Shown: one piece after another, positions 1 to 13,632 of the stretch
Layout of the letters: each line of letters starts with the position of its first letter
Numbering within the stretch: position 1 is the first letter of the stretch
Assembly (NCBI GenBank): GCA_026261815.1
Contig: JAMPIT010000884.1
Span: 12,661,001 to 12,725,000, forward strand
Reading direction: 5' to 3'
Length of the DNA: 64,000 nucleotides
From: Monarcha castaneiventris obscurior
Lineage: Eukaryota > Chordata > Aves > Passeriformes > Monarchidae
Made by a program: the position numbers and the translations under genes
The notes under the pieces: model-generated
Told to the model about the DNA's origin: nothing
The model's input: only the letters and a program-made list of their open reading frames with translations
Database searches by the model: none

Positions 1-354
1 AATATGCCCACTTCTTTTCAAATACATTAAAATTCAGGGCTCATAGTTATCCCACAGCAATGACTGCCATCAGTTGACTGAATTGTGTTGAAACCAGCCT
101 TTCCTCTCCTCCTCTTTAACATGCTTAAAAAGTTGTAGTAGATTTGCTGAGAATATTACAGAGAAAAATAATCTGTTAATCTTCCCATGTAATTTTGAAT
201 CTTTGTCATCTTGCAACTTGCTTATTGTCCTTCCAGACCAAACACAGAGGGAAGGGATTTGTGATTTCTGAGTGGTCTGGCACCCAATTGCCTTATGCCT
301 CTGACATTACTGTAGGAGTTGTGCTTGGCTGTCATTGGAAGTCAGGCTTGACTC
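1..354. other. Unassigned flank
   Basis: I see no gene or recognisable repeat in this stretch. It borders the CR1 fragment that follows. More CR1-derived sequence may extend into it, but it is too diverged for me to align. Confidence 0.5.
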
Positions 355-730
355 ACATCAAGATCTCCATAAAGGATGGATTTTTTTCCTTGGCCATCCT
401 TTTGTTGCTGATGTATTTATAAAACCACCACAGCTCCCACCAGCCCTTCTCTCTTCATGAAGTGCAGGTCCAGCAGGGCACCACCCCGGAGGGCTTATTT
501 ACCACTTGTGTTGGGAAGTTCTCTTCCACACATTCCAGGAACTTCCCAGGCTGCTTCCTCTCTGCTGTGTTGAGTTCCCAGCAGACATCCAGCAAGTTCA
601 AGTCTCACACAAGAACAAGAGCTGGCAATCATAAAACAACAGCCAGGCACTTATAAAATACTTCATCTGCCTCTTCATCCTGGTTGGGTGGTTTGTAACA
701 GACTCCCACCAGGATAGCTGCCTATTGCCT
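355..730 (-). mobile_element. CR1 LINE fragment, ORF2 endonuclease region
   Basis: Read on the minus strand, this stretch encodes broken pieces of the apurinic-type endonuclease domain of a CR1 retrotransposon ORF2. Starting near position 710 one reads LVGVCYKPPNQDEE. Near 600 comes a degraded form of the GDFNLPDVCW block, here DLNLLDVCWELNTAERKQ. KFLECVEENF and then HFMKREGLVG follow (about 540-440). Near 418 the frame jumps to FYKYISNKRMAKE, which in intact CR1 elements lies well downstream, between the endonuclease and the reverse transcriptase. The copy therefore has an internal deletion near 425 as well as stop codons and frameshifts, so it cannot be active. Family assignment rests on remembered avian CR1 ORF2 motifs. 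The outer boundaries are approximate. Confidence 0.82.
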
Positions 731-3700
731 TGCTCAGCTCTGTCATAGGTCTTTTTGCTGACTGTAGAAGCCTCTCGCCACTGCCCCTGCACCAACTTGT
801 ACAGATTTTACACTTCTCAGAAGTCATCTTGGAGGGAAAGTGAAAGGTAAATGAATTGCAGTAGGAGGGAAAAAGTGGGAGAAAGAACAAATCTTTCTGG
901 ACTTTGGTAAACACTTTTTGTGGAGCACAGAAATATACTCAGTCTTCCCCTGAACTGAGTAAACAGATGTTGCTAGCAAGATGGATGCAGCAGCACAGAG
1001 CACATGTGAGGTTGAAAAACTCACCTGACAATCAGGGTAGATACCTGGTAGATGACAGGTACCTGTTCCTGAAAAACAAGACATGAAATCTGTCTGCCTG
1101 AACAGTCCCTTATTTCAGCACAATCTTACAAAGGCCTCGTTCCTGGAAAAAATTGTAAAAGCAACTGCTTGTGTATTTCTGTCAGCTGTCATCAGCAGAA
1201 GCTTCTGGCAAGTCCTGCCCAAAGCTGTGGATGTCTTCTTTCCCTTGTGAATGACTTTGAAACTCCTTTCTAGACATCCGAATTTTCCCCTGACTGCACA
1301 GTAATCTTTTTTGCTTTTACTTTTACTTGGTCCATCTTGAAACAGTGTGTAGCTGTACAGCAGCCTTGATCAGATAAACAGCTGGATTGCTCCTGCTGGA
1401 TGGGAGCAGGGGCCACCTATTTAACTCCTGTAGTAAGAAGTGTGCTTTTCCTCTACATTGGTCATTTTCCAGGGATCACCAAATTTGGGTCCTCCGTCCA
1501 CTGCAATTTTTTATCTCTTGATGTCTCCAGAAACATAATAGCATCAGTTCAGGGATAGCTGCCCACACTGGGGATACTAATGGTGACCCGGCTGCATTAG
1601 CAAATTTTAATTCTTCTTATGCGGCCTCCTCCTATTCAGACAATCCCATTTCTAACAGCCTTTCCCTCCACATTTTCTGCAAATGTCATCTGGCCTGTGA
1701 TTCCTGGGAAACAGTCTCTCTCATCTGACCCATGGGACACCCATGCACAGTCGGAACTTGGGTCGCTTCCAATTTACATTTTTTTCCCTCCTAATCCAAA
1801 TCACTAGCAATTGTTTTTTGAAATACTGCATCTGGTATAAAAGAGTCACCAGAGGCTGGGAACGAACAGCTGATGCTTGTCAAAAAGATGCATAGTCTGA
1901 TCCACAGGTTATCACTATCTTTGATTCCATCAGCTGTGCCTGTCTCCAAAGATGATTCTTCCCATGGCTTGCACTAGGCACAGGTCCTTATCTGCCTCTA
2001 CCAGGGCCAAGTTTAGATTTGGCATAGCAGATTCTCCCTCACTTGAGCTATGTCCAAGGTACATGATGGAATGAAAGCCTTCATAAACAGTCTCCTCAAG
2101 GCTGTTCCTCCCCCCTACTACCATCTGATTTGCTATTTTTGCCATTATTTTAAGAGGGCAAATCTTCCCTCTGTCTCCTTAGGAATGGCTGTGAAAATAA
2201 AACACACACAGAGGCACACATTGTGTGCAACAGTAAAAAGAAAAATTAAATATACTTTTTTTTTTTTTATTTTAAAGTGCCTGTAAGACCCAAAATCTGC
2301 GGTGGAAAATTCTTGGTAAAGATGCTTTGGTCTCCAGCTGACAGGCACCACCCAATACCAATATTTTCTTATCAGTTTAGCCATTTACAGAGAAAGAAGT
2401 GCTCAGAGCCCATCCACTGCCCCCAGATTCCAGACCTTTTCTGTACAGCCTAGTAAATCTTTCCTCTACCAAATAAGCTTCTGCCATTTTAAATCTGCTT
2501 CTACCAGCTGAAGTACTTGTCTGTGGATTTCAAAGAGTGATTGAAATATTGCAAATAACAAATGCCATTTCCTTCTCTAACTTTGTTAGACAGAATGCAA
2601 GAGATCCATGACAGCACAGACACCAGGACTGTATTCTTGGGGAGAAGCCAGTCTGTGCTGCTCTGCACACGTTACAAGGTGCATGACTAATAACACAACT
2701 CTTAGATAAACATCAGGAGCTAGGAAGGCAAATATTGAAGGTAAGTGTACAACGTCTTATTTCTAGTCCTTTTAGCTCTAAAATAGAAATTGAAGTGTAA
2801 TTAGTACATGATCATCTGCCTAAATCTGGTTCCCTTCCTACTTCCAGAGCAGTCATGTCCTCCACCGGTTCTTCAAGTAGGGTGTGCACAAAAATTACTG
2901 GAGTGGAGCTCAAAAAACCTGAACAACTCAACCCATAACAACCTTCCTTTTTGTCTCTACCAGCATTGTAATAGTATTGCACACCCATGTCAAATTCTTG
3001 CACAAATAATGCTTCACTTCCAGCACAAATGAATATTTATTGCAATTATTTGGCAAAATAACTTCGCAAAAACAAATAGCTGAAAGAAAGCTTTGATATA
3101 TTTGCAGGCATTTTATGAAACAAAAGGAAACGTAAATTCTTTGATTTAACCATACACAATGAATTATTCATCAAGCCCTTTTCTGTGTTAATCAGTTAAC
3201 ACAAGGTGATAACACGACTTCAGAAAAAAATGAAAACAAAACCTCAAGAATTGAAAGAAGGTAAGCATAATCTGAAATATGAACCAGCATAGAGCGTGTA
3301 TAATGAGATAATGAAGGTACCATTTAAGACAGGGGTAAAGAGGCAAAGCCAGCACTCCTTCTGAACAAGGAACAAAGTCATCTTTCATGACCTTCATTAT
3401 GTTGATTCCAAAGGAGAAGGTGTTTGCTGAGGACATACAAAAAGCCTAATCCAGCTGCAGTTACCTGACAGTTCTCTTACTGCACTGTACTCACTGCCAC
3501 AGCAAAAGAGCCTGTTTAGAGGCTGCGGAGCCTGGACTCAACACCTTGACCCTGCCTCTTGGAAGAAGGACTCAGTTGAGACTGAAAATGGGAAAATAAA
3601 CCCCCAGTTTCATGCTCTGACTAATGGAGAATTCTCAGAGCAGAATGTCTCGCCTGCCTAAATCCACTAGAAATTGGATTTGGACTGAAAAAGTAAGAAT

Positions 3701-5800
3701 CACAGAGGTGCTATGCCCATCACATCAGCATATAATTTCCTTCTCAGAAAAACCCATACTCATCAACATAGCCATTACTAATTTTGTATGTTTAATTGAA
3801 ATTTTACATACTAAAAGTACCGAAAAAATCTCAAAGTAAAAGTAAATTTTTCTTATTTTATCATCAGACAAAAAGTCCATATGGATTTAGTATTTCATGT
3901 ATACATATTTCTTAAAAAAAAAAAACAAACCCATACTTTCATGGAATTTACCATATTGGTGAATATTTATCAAGAATGCTTTGTGATTCTTCCAGACTTC
4001 TTTTCCCTTGACCCCTAAACGTCTCAGCTTGAACCTGCATGAATTATATGCATACAAAAATATAAAGAGACTCCAAAGACAGAAAGAGAAGTGCCATTTG
4101 GAATTCCAACCTGCTGAGAAATATTTACTCTTACTTCACTTGACTTAAAAGTAGCTGAAGGGAGTTACTCTGAACAGTAATTTTATGCCTTGTAAAAGCT
4201 ATCAAAGTTGCACACAGACGCATTTTACAGAGACTCGAAGGAATGCTCACACTTCTTGGCAGGTGAGTTAAGCCTGTGGCACTGTCTGGAGACAAGGTTG
4301 CAAGGGTGAATCAAGCAGTCCTGAAGATCCAAATCATTACATGAATTTAAACATTTTCTCAGCATCTGTATTCCCCAAGCCACAAGTGTGCTTTTGTTGG
4401 TTAAACCTTTCAAAATGCTAATGCCCTCTGAATGGCTACAGCTCTAAATCCTGTGGTGCCCAAACCAGCTCCAACGCAGGCCAGCCTGCATCCTAATAAT
4501 AATTTGCTTGTGGACTAAGCAAAGGCAGGTGATTCCTTCTGTATGGAATTAGCCTATAATATATTTATTTCTGGAGACAGAAAATATGCTAAAGAACTGC
4601 ACCTACTTTAAAAAAAAAAACAAACAAACAGCAACAAAACATACAGTCTTCTAAATAAGGTGGCAGCAGGTGCTAAGTTAAACTCCTACAGGCTGCAAAT
4701 ACAAATTTCTGTACTGATGCAAACACAGTACAGAGCAGTGAAGATGCAAGCCTTGGAAGGATTGCAGGAGCCACGCTCTTTTGTGAGCAGACTATTTTAA
4801 TACTATTTCACTTTAAAGTCCTACCTCCTGTTACTGCTAATCCCCTCATCCATAAGAAGCAACTGTGAGTTGCTAGAAACGTATTTGAATGCCCTTGCTG
4901 TGAGATGCCATGAATATCACGACCAGAAATTATGTACTGTGCCTTCTTCCCTGCCACCTTTGCCCTTCAGCTTTGGTTTCTCAGCTTACATTGCAATAGT
5001 TTCTTTTATCCGATGCATTATTTTGTGCTTTATTTCTCTGAGTTCCAGAGGTCAAAATTAACCTGTAGCAAGAGAAATGAAATAAATATAGGTCAATCTA
5101 TTAATTGGATGACCTAGTAAGAACTTTACAATAAAATCTCAAGGCCAAGATTTTTCAAAACCAGATGGAAATGAGATTTTTGCTTGGACACTAGTTATGG
5201 TAAGAAATCACCTCTCTAGTGCCTGCAGTCAGTTCTAACCTTGGTTTACTTTAGAAATAAACAAATAACAGCAAGCCCAACAATAAAACCTGCATGAATA
5301 TCTTTAATATAAAATAGTCCCTTCTAAGAAATGGGTGGACAGCAGTAAATTTATAGGGAGGCAGAACTGAAAAATAAAGTTCTTGAAACTTGTGATTCTA
5401 ACTATCATTGTGTAAGAGAATCAAATGGGTCACTGAAGGCCCTTCATAATTAGATGACTGGCTCCCAGTAATATCCACAGGAATTCTAGGACCAACTGGC
5501 AGCATGACTTAATAGGAAATGTTTCTCCAAAATTCCCTTTTCATTTTCTAAGATGTCAGCCAGGCACTCTTATGCCCAGCTGTATTGCAGATGGTTTGGT
5601 TATTTTTTCATGGTTATCAACTCATCTGAAGGTCATAGGTAGTTCCATAATGGCATTATATGCAACAACCACAACATCAGAAAGAACAAGTCTGTGATTC
5701 ATCAGTTTAGTAACAAAAATGTTCCACCCAAAACAACCAGAGTGAGTTGCAGACCTTCGTGGAAGGGCTGTCATTCATACTCTCAGTGAAAACAGGAGCA
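731..5800. other. Intergenic or intronic, no gene seen
   Basis: AT-rich sequence with only short open frames and no recognisable exon or RNA gene. It contains short homopolymer tracts (T at about 2256-2268, A at about 3914-3925 and 4610-4620). The A tracts carry AAAC-rich tails like those of old retroposed ends, but I could not define an element body for either. Confidence 0.5.
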
Positions 5801-5824
5801 CGGCTGGGCTCGGCTCGGCTCGGC
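5801..5824. repeat. Short CGGCT pentamer repeat
   Basis: The bases read as about four units of CGGCT with one variant unit. This is one of the few CpG-bearing spots in the first 10 kb. It is too short to call a CpG island. No promoter or exon is evident around it. Confidence 0.6.
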
Positions 5825-8250
5825 AGGCTTGGAGCTTCTGGCCTCCACCAGCTCCTTTCTTTGCACTGCCAGAATTGGGGTCTGGATGAGGCTGTACCAT
5901 TGCCCAAATATTAAGTGGCAGCAAGCTCTGCAGGCTGGGTGTCCCTACATGAGGCAGGGGAAAGCCTGATGGGATTCTTCATCAGTTACAGCTTTGAACC
6001 ACATCTTCCCAGAGCTTTTCCTTAGAGCGAGCTCCCTAAAGATGGCCAAACTAAAATAAAAAGCCAAATTTAATTAGATTATAAACTAATTAGTTGGCTC
6101 TAAGTGGAGAAAACTCAAAAGAGGGTAGGCAAAGCGGAACAGAAATAAAAAGAAGTTTATACCCAAGTCTTCCCCTGTTAGCTACATTCCTGAAAGTAGG
6201 TCATTGCTTCTAAGCATGTATTCAAAGAAATTAATGGCTCTGCTTTGCAGCAAACTGCACAGATAATAAAGTCCTCTCTGGTGCTGAGGAACCACTCATG
6301 CCCATTTCCAGAGACCTGGCTGTGGAGTTTACACACTGCTCGCTGCCTTTTGAGCATCAGTCTCACATTCCTGCTCCTCACACTCACCTTATTTCCACCT
6401 GATCACTGTGGCCTGGAAACTTCTCTCCACTCCCACACTCAGCAGTTCACCTTAAAAGGAGCAGCTAGATGAAAAAAATCCAAATTATTGTCAATTAGGT
6501 CTTTATTCTCTGTCTCTGAACAGCTGGCTTTGTCCCACACACAGCCACTCACAGAGACATGAACATTCACCCAACTTGAAATCAGTGCTCTGACACACTC
6601 CTAGTGCAAAGCATTGCAAAAGAAACACTTTGGATTAGTTTCTGCCTTTGAGTTAATGCTTTATGTCTCTGCTGAACTCCTTTGCTTCCATTTGGGGAAG
6701 TTGCTTTTGAGAAAAGGAGGGCCTTGACAAACACTAATGAGCAAAAGCTCTGGTCACAGCTTCCTCCTGAGTGCCCAAAAATAAAGCTAAACCATGACCC
6801 AATGTTATGCAGAGCAGTTGCCCTCCTCCATCTGGGCATGCCAGAAACTGCCTCTAGAAATTGGGGAGCTCCCTCTCAACTCACTAATTTCTTGCACTAG
6901 TCTCTTTCCCTTTCTCTTCTTGCCCTAGACAATTTCTTGTCTAGTCTCTTGTTTGTAATGGATGTCTACCACATAAAATGGAAATTGATGCTGGACATTA
7001 TCAGCTCACAAAGCAGACTGAAGCAGGTTCTTTACTAAACCTCACAGGAAAGCCACAGAGAATGCAGGATCCTCCTCAACATCAAGACAAACTTCAATGT
7101 TTTCAACTAATTCCAAGTCTCAATTTCCTTCTGAGCAATAGAAATAACCTCAGCTGTATGAAACAGCCAATATCTTTTGAATTTGAGTGATCAACTGGGA
7201 TTTTAACTGTTCTGGATTTTTCCTCTTCCTCTGTATGATTAAATTCTGGAATTCTAATATGGATACCCGCATTCTAGAGGGGTAGTTTAAAAAGCTACCT
7301 CCTAATAGGCTGTGATCTTGTCTGTTGTGGTGTATGGATATGGAACTACAGGTATGGATGCAGAGCTACAGGTGGGAGAACAGCTGAGGAAAGGGATACT
7401 TGGTTTTCCTTTTGAAATTGTTGTGGTTTTCCCCATAACTAAAAAGTCATTCAGAGCACTGAAGACTTGGTCTCACAAGTCTGAAGGGCACCTAATGGCT
7501 GAAATGGAGTTGGTTGCTCTCTGAAAAAAGGGGTTATAATTTAATGGATTGAAATGTAACTGTTCCAAATAGCAGCAGTAGAGACGAATGCAAAGAGTGC
7601 AAATACTGGAAATACTGGAGAGCTTCCAAATGCTTGGCATTAAAAAAGAAAAAAAGGAAAGGAAAATGAAAAGAAAAAGCCACATGGCACAGCAATATAA
7701 AGCTATGTCACAAATACAATTTTTTTCAAAGTCACTTGCAAGGTTAAAGCTGAAAGCTAAAGGTACTAGAGGAAACTGGATAGGTCAGCCCTAGCAAAAT
7801 CATGCCTTTTTTTGTGGGATGGCTTCAAGAAGGGCAGCTGCCACAAATGGATCTGGTTTCAGTGCCATCTAAGGAGCTCTGTGGATCCACCTCCCCGTGC
7901 TGAATTGCCTGCATCAGCTTTGCAGAGGAATTGCAACACTTTGATAAAACCGAAGTCATCGAATTACTTTTGGTGATGACTCTGAATGTCTGACACTAAA
8001 AAGAAACAGAACAAGCTGCAAGAGGCCTCCTCTCTACTATCAGTTTTCCATTCCCTTATCTATATTGACTGTGGCAGAGAAGTTTTGGATTATATGTTGT
8101 CTTATTATCTGCTATCCAAATGCTTTCTGCAGCGTCCTGCAATTCCATCCTGATGATGCCATAGTAATTGTAGTGCTCCTGTAAACTACAAAACAGAGAT
8201 ATCTCATGTTGATGCTTATCTCACTATACTGCTTCTGTCTTTATCTAGGC
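5825..8250. other. Intergenic or intronic, no gene seen
   Basis: Only short open frames, none recognisable. An imperfect local duplication occurs at about 7330-7375 (two copies of a GTATGGAT..ACTACAGG-like unit). A purine-rich patch lies at 7640-7680. Confidence 0.5.
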
Positions 8251-8341
8251 CGAAGCTCGTAACTACAGCAACTGGATTATTCTGGAGTACACCAGGTTAA
8301 CCAAAGGGATTCCTTTGGATGTGAATGATTGTATTTTTTGA
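8251..8341 (+). other. Exon-like stretch after a splice-acceptor-like site
   Basis: A pyrimidine-rich run ending in TCTAG at about 8234-8255 is followed by an open frame beginning AEARNYSNWIILEYTRLTKG and ending at a TGA near 8341. The start of the frame contains CpGs, unlike its surroundings. I do not recognise the peptide. An open frame of under 30 codons is expected by chance, and no convincing donor site follows. It could be a terminal exon, a conserved non-coding element, or nothing. Confidence 0.12.
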
Positions 8342-11300
8342 AAAAGTAAAGAAAGGCAAAACAATCTCTCCTCTGAATTTTGCAATATACCACACAAAAA
8401 TGTGCCTTCAGATAGTATGAAAAGTTGAATTATGCTTGCATAAAAAAATTGTTCGTCCAAGTAGAGACTGAAGGTGTATTAAAAGAATCTTGGTAGTCAC
8501 AAGGATGAAGCCAACAGATGACCAAGAGAGAAAGTAAATTTAAGAGTCTGTCCCCTTGTGCATAGAGGGGGAAGTTTTAACTACTCTGGTACACTTAGAA
8601 TTCTTCTCAGAAGCCCCAAATATATTTATCTAACACACATCTAAAAACATGCCTAAAAAGGCAGCTATTTTAACAAAAATCAGAGGCACTCATTCTGGCT
8701 TCTTCACGTGGCAGCTGTGGTATATGGCCTCTAATCATGCATGACAGACTAGAACAAATGTGGCCATTTTTCTGCAGGTACTACTGTAGATGTCATGGTG
8801 AAGGGGACTGGGAACTCTGGACAACATGTACAAGTATTTTTTTAGTATCCCAGCATGCATCAAGACTACTTTAATTTCTTTTGGGAGAGTTCCTTAAGCT
8901 GTGTTTTTGGACCAGAACCCAGATGACAAAACATTACTTAGCTTTTTACATATTTCTTTCCTATCTTCTTTTTTCCTCTGAACTTTACAAAACTCAACCA
9001 CAGTTTCGATTGCACTGTGAAATAATTTTCAACCTCCTCATTTAAACTTGCAAAAATAAATGAAGGGTGAGGGTGAAGGTAAGGAAAATATTTTTCCTTT
9101 CTGGTTTGGAGTTGCTGGATCTTGAGGATAACAATTATTTTAAGGCTTGCAAACACAAAATGGCTAAGTACCATTTGTCACCAGCCTCATGCTTGTAACA
9201 AAAGTTACTGCGTGGTACATCAGAAGAAAGAAAAAGCTTCTCATGATGCACTTCACAGTCCTTCAACCTAATACTGAAGAGAATGAGTCACAGCCCCAGA
9301 TGTCAAGTGCCCCCTGCAGAGAATCATACCAACTGGAGTCCTTCTCTTTTAGTCCCAGATACTGACACAGATGCTATTTGTATTAATAGAAGTGCTTAAT
9401 CTATTCACAAAAAAATAAAATTACTTCCGTAAACTATTTGTCTCAGTGCCATCCCACAACAGCCAAGTTTTGAGTACTTGCAGAACTACACTGTTTCTTT
9501 CATGGTGATCTAAGCAGGAGAGGGGGGAGAAGAAGGAGAATAAACATTGGTACAGAACTGGCAACAGGAAAACCTGGCATGTGAGGATTAAGTATTTTCA
9601 GTACTTTTGGTGCAGCAACTTCTATTTTTTGTTGTAAAATAATCGGAGGAGATACAAACACATCAGAAGGTATGAGAGCGAGGCTTATCCCATTAGGAAG
9701 GAATGCTTTGTCATTCTAATTCGGCAAGGTTGCCCTTGAACATCTAAGAGGCCGCCTCTATGGCAGCTTTTGTAGCTGGATTATACAGAGGAAAGTGTAG
9801 AATATATAATCTTCTAGTCAAAGCTGCAACTTGTTAAACCAACCTCTCTGTAGTTTCCCAAGGAAACAAAAATAATCCTACAATATTTGTTCTAAACCTA
9901 CTTCTCTCCTTGCTCAGATTCATACTACATGAGCTGGCTGTCATGGAATATGAACATTCAAAAAAGGATTCTCAAATAAGTAAAGTTTCTGCATTCTTAA
10001 AGATTCTTTCATTTAATTCTGTCTGTCAAGTGTGATGGGTTTTTTTTTTCAAACTAGACAATTTTTCTCACCATCATACATGAGTTACAAACATTGTATT
10101 ACAAGCAATAGTGTTGAAGAACGTTACAAGACTAAAAGTCTTCATTATTTTAGCACTAAGTGGTGTGATTTTTAACCACCAATAGACAAACTGGTACTAA
10201 TTTTCTACAAGAAAGTTCCACAGGGAATTGGCTTTTGATTAACCAATAGAATAAAACTATGCTTATTCTATCACTCATTTTAAACTCAAGCTAATTTTGA
10301 AAGTGCCTGTCTTTCAGATATCAGAACATGGTCCCATTTCTGATAGATGGGTTTTACACATCTCTGCCAGAACGCTGTGGGAGGTTTGGCAGGGGTGTTG
10401 TCCCTTTGTCAAGTGGTTTTAAATCTACATGGGTTCGTTTTTACTGGGGGAGTGCTGGCTGGGGTTCATTCCAAATTTGAATGTGCCTTGTAAGAGTGTG
10501 ATTTGCCCTTGCAGCTGACAGAGTGGAGGTCAGTCCCTCTGTTTGTGCAGAGGGCTCTGAACAAGCGCAGAGCATCTGCCCAAGTGTCCCTTGGTCACAG
10601 CCTTGGCACCCCAGAGCTATGAAGCAGCTTCATAACGTCATCCTGCAGGGATTTAGATTTGAGTCTCAGTCTTTTCCCATGTGCCTTCAAAATGAGGAAG
10701 TCTAAAAGACCACAGAACAAGTGTCACCTGAAGTTTCTTGCTTTTCACCTGGAAAATCAAGAGCTAGGCCTAAGCATGCCAGCTCATTTACTGAGCAAAT
10801 ACTGGCCAGTTTGTAGAGACCAAATTGAACTGGACCCCTCTTCCCTTGAAGCCACCTGCTGCACAGCTTTACCACTTCCTAGGCATGTTTGGTAGTAAGT
10901 TATTTAAATTTCTCATTAAAATTTGGAGAAACAAAAATGAATGTCAAAGTATGAATCTTATCTCATTTGCAACATTGCACTGAGTTTATTTTTAAAGCCC
11001 TGCAACCAAGGAACCAAAAGAATGCCATGTTCTCTTCGAAGCACATGTAAAGTGCACATATTTAAAAAGAAAAACCTGAGTTATCTCTAACCAAGAATTA
11101 TTTACGAAAAAGTTAGCAAAACACTTCGATATTCCAAGTGTGGTTCAGTTTAGCAGGAGTAAGTGACTAAGAGAAATCAAGAAAAAATAACCCTTCAAAG
11201 GTCATTCTCCATTTTTCAGCTCTGGATTGGAGCCCATGACACTGCATTTTTATTTCTGGGACACCTATACAGTGCAGTAGACAATAATACATAATTCTAC

Positions 11301-13564
11301 AGGAAACTGGTGCCTCAGACCATATATATTGTTATTCAAAAAACCCTTTTCCTAGACATTGGTGCTTAGAATTTATTGGGGTTTTAAATTTACTATTTCA
11401 TTTAAGTGTCACTGCCAGGCTTAATATCTGCCCTTACAAGACACATGTAAAACATTAATGCACAGAACAACTGAAATAGCCATTTGGGTAGTTAAAAATC
11501 AGACTTCAGGGCAGGAGACATATTTAAAAAACAAGAATAGTTTTGAATGTCCACTTCCTTTTACCTTAGGAACAAGGAGAGGTAACTCAATTTTCCAGGG
11601 CAGTCTAACTCAGAGGCATTGACTGGGTGCTTACGGCAAGACTGGGAAGGCAGAGGTGTGAGTGTCTGCCTCAACTGACCAAGTAGGGAGTGGGGATTTT
11701 GGCTTCAGTGTTACACAGTCCAGACCTCCAGCAAGCCCAGCAAGCACTCCCTCTGAACACAAAACCCATTGCAGCAAAGCTTTGCAGAGGATAACATTTC
11801 AATGAAATGATGTATGTGACAAAGTTTTACTTCCCCAAAGTACTCCAGATGGCTCTCTTGGGAAGCTTTAAAGGGATGAAAAGAGGTAATGCTCCTTGGA
11901 GGTAGAGGATTCACAGGACAGATAGGAGCCTTTTCCCTTTTTCACTGCAAAGCAACATGACTGGTGCCACAGTATCAGAAATGCTGCAGAGCCACCTAAC
12001 TCCCACTCCTGTGTTTTAACTGGCACATTCCATTTGAAGATTAGGCTCCCTTCAAGGCCTTTCCTTTTGTAGTGAACAATTTAGTCATGAGTATCCACTA
12101 AATCTAGTCTAAGTGTCAGTTTGAGATAGAACAGCCAGGGTTCTGCAAATTTCTTTTTCAAATAACTAAGGCTGTGCTTCTAAGGGACTGACAGAGTGTA
12201 GCATTAAAGAAGCTCCTTCACTCTAATCAACTGTGTAAAAATCCAGAGAAACATATTCCTGTATAACTTTGACCAAGAGCTTTGAGCTCTCTGTGATGTA
12301 GAGTTTTCCACCCCCACTGTAGATGAAGGCAAGAAAAAAAACAGTTAGAAAGAAGAGCTTTATAGACCTGTCCCACAAATCTTACCATTTTCATATAATA
12401 CAGTCAAATTCAAAATATCGTTCAACACAGACTGTTGGGAACCTGACTATAAAACTTTCTTTCTTCCATAAGAAATCCTTAATTGAATTTTTAAGAGAAA
12501 AAAAAAAAAATCAGATATTTTGTCCTGCCAAGCAAAGTCCTCTTTTTAAAGCGCTCTTTCTCCATCTCTCATTGAAAAAACAATAAATACATTCTTTCAC
12601 ACCGGGAGTTAAAAAGTATATTATTTATTGTAGTCAGGAGTTCCTTTCTCAGTGTATCCTGGATATGAGCTCATGCCGTATCAACAACCAACAATGGCTA
12701 TTGTTCCTGGAGGTTTAAGGAAGTTTCTGTACCCTGTTTCCTGAATGCAGTATGTAAACTAATACATACAAAAAAGGTGTTTCATATTATTCCAGGTACA
12801 TTGGGCCCCCTCCATGTCAGCCTGCCAGCCAACTTTTTCACAGAGAGTTGGAAGAGTAAATGTATTATTGTGTTTATCCATTTGCAAATGGAAACAGGTA
12901 CTTCCATCACAAACTACATGGAAACAGAACCCAAAGAAACACAACAATGTGTTTAATTTAGAAAGAACACTTTCTATCTCTTTGCTTATAAAACTGTCCA
13001 GCCTTATGGGTTAGGTCCTCGGATAATTCATCACTTCTATGTTCACTTGATTAAGAAGGCTAAAATCCTCCAGCTTCACGCACATCAGGAAGGTTGATGT
13101 TTGTTACCACGTAGCAGCAGTATCTCCGAGCAAAGAAGGTGTTGACTAAATGGAATGACTGAGCCGTGATCTATTTGTTCCCCTAAGCCTCAGGCCAAAT
13201 ATTCATGTATGTGTAGATATACAGGTCATAGATGTACACCTTGTTTTGCATGACACAGTCGTGCCAGGAAGACGGTGCAAACATCTCCTGGGTGCCCAAA
13301 GCCACATGAACCTTCTCAGAATGCAAACCCAGAATACCCCAGTGTGACCAAACAGGGCAGGGCTGCCTTGTTTTTTTACCTCTTCCAATACTACTGCCTT
13401 GCAATATTACATATTTCTCTCAGAGAAGGCAAAATTTGTTGGATTTTTCTTTACTGTCACACGGCCTTCATCTTCTGGAGAAAGGACAAAGGATCCCACT
13501 AGAATCAGTCTGCAGGTAGCAGAGGTTACTATCATTTATCCTCTGCAAATGCTAGCCAGCCCTC
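8342..13564. other. Intergenic or intronic, no gene seen
   Basis: AT-rich and without recognisable genes. The open frames are short and unrelated to known proteins. A GTGCCCCCTGCA core at about 9307-9318 loosely resembles a CTCF motif. The bases at 12498-12510 are a plain A tract. Confidence 0.5.
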
Positions 13565-13632
13565 AGGCAGGGAAGTTGGAACTAGATGATCTGTAAGGTC
13601 CCTTCCAACCCAAACCATGACTTTTTGATTTC
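13565..13632 (+). mobile_element. CR1 LINE 3' tail fragment
   Basis: This is the conserved 3' end of an avian CR1 LINE in plus orientation: a GGTTGGACTAGATGATCT-like block at 13574-13592, then the near-invariant GGTCCCTTCCAACCCAAACCAT at about 13598-13618. Intact elements end in a short ATTCTATGA-type repeat. Here that tail has decayed to ATGACTTTTTGATT. Only about 60 bp is clear, so this is a heavily 5'-truncated insertion, the usual fate of CR1 copies. Confidence 0.85.

Noticed and set aside
9301..9320. AGTGCCCCCTGCAG as a CTCF site
   Set aside because: Only the GGGGGC core fits. The 5' half of the motif is poor.
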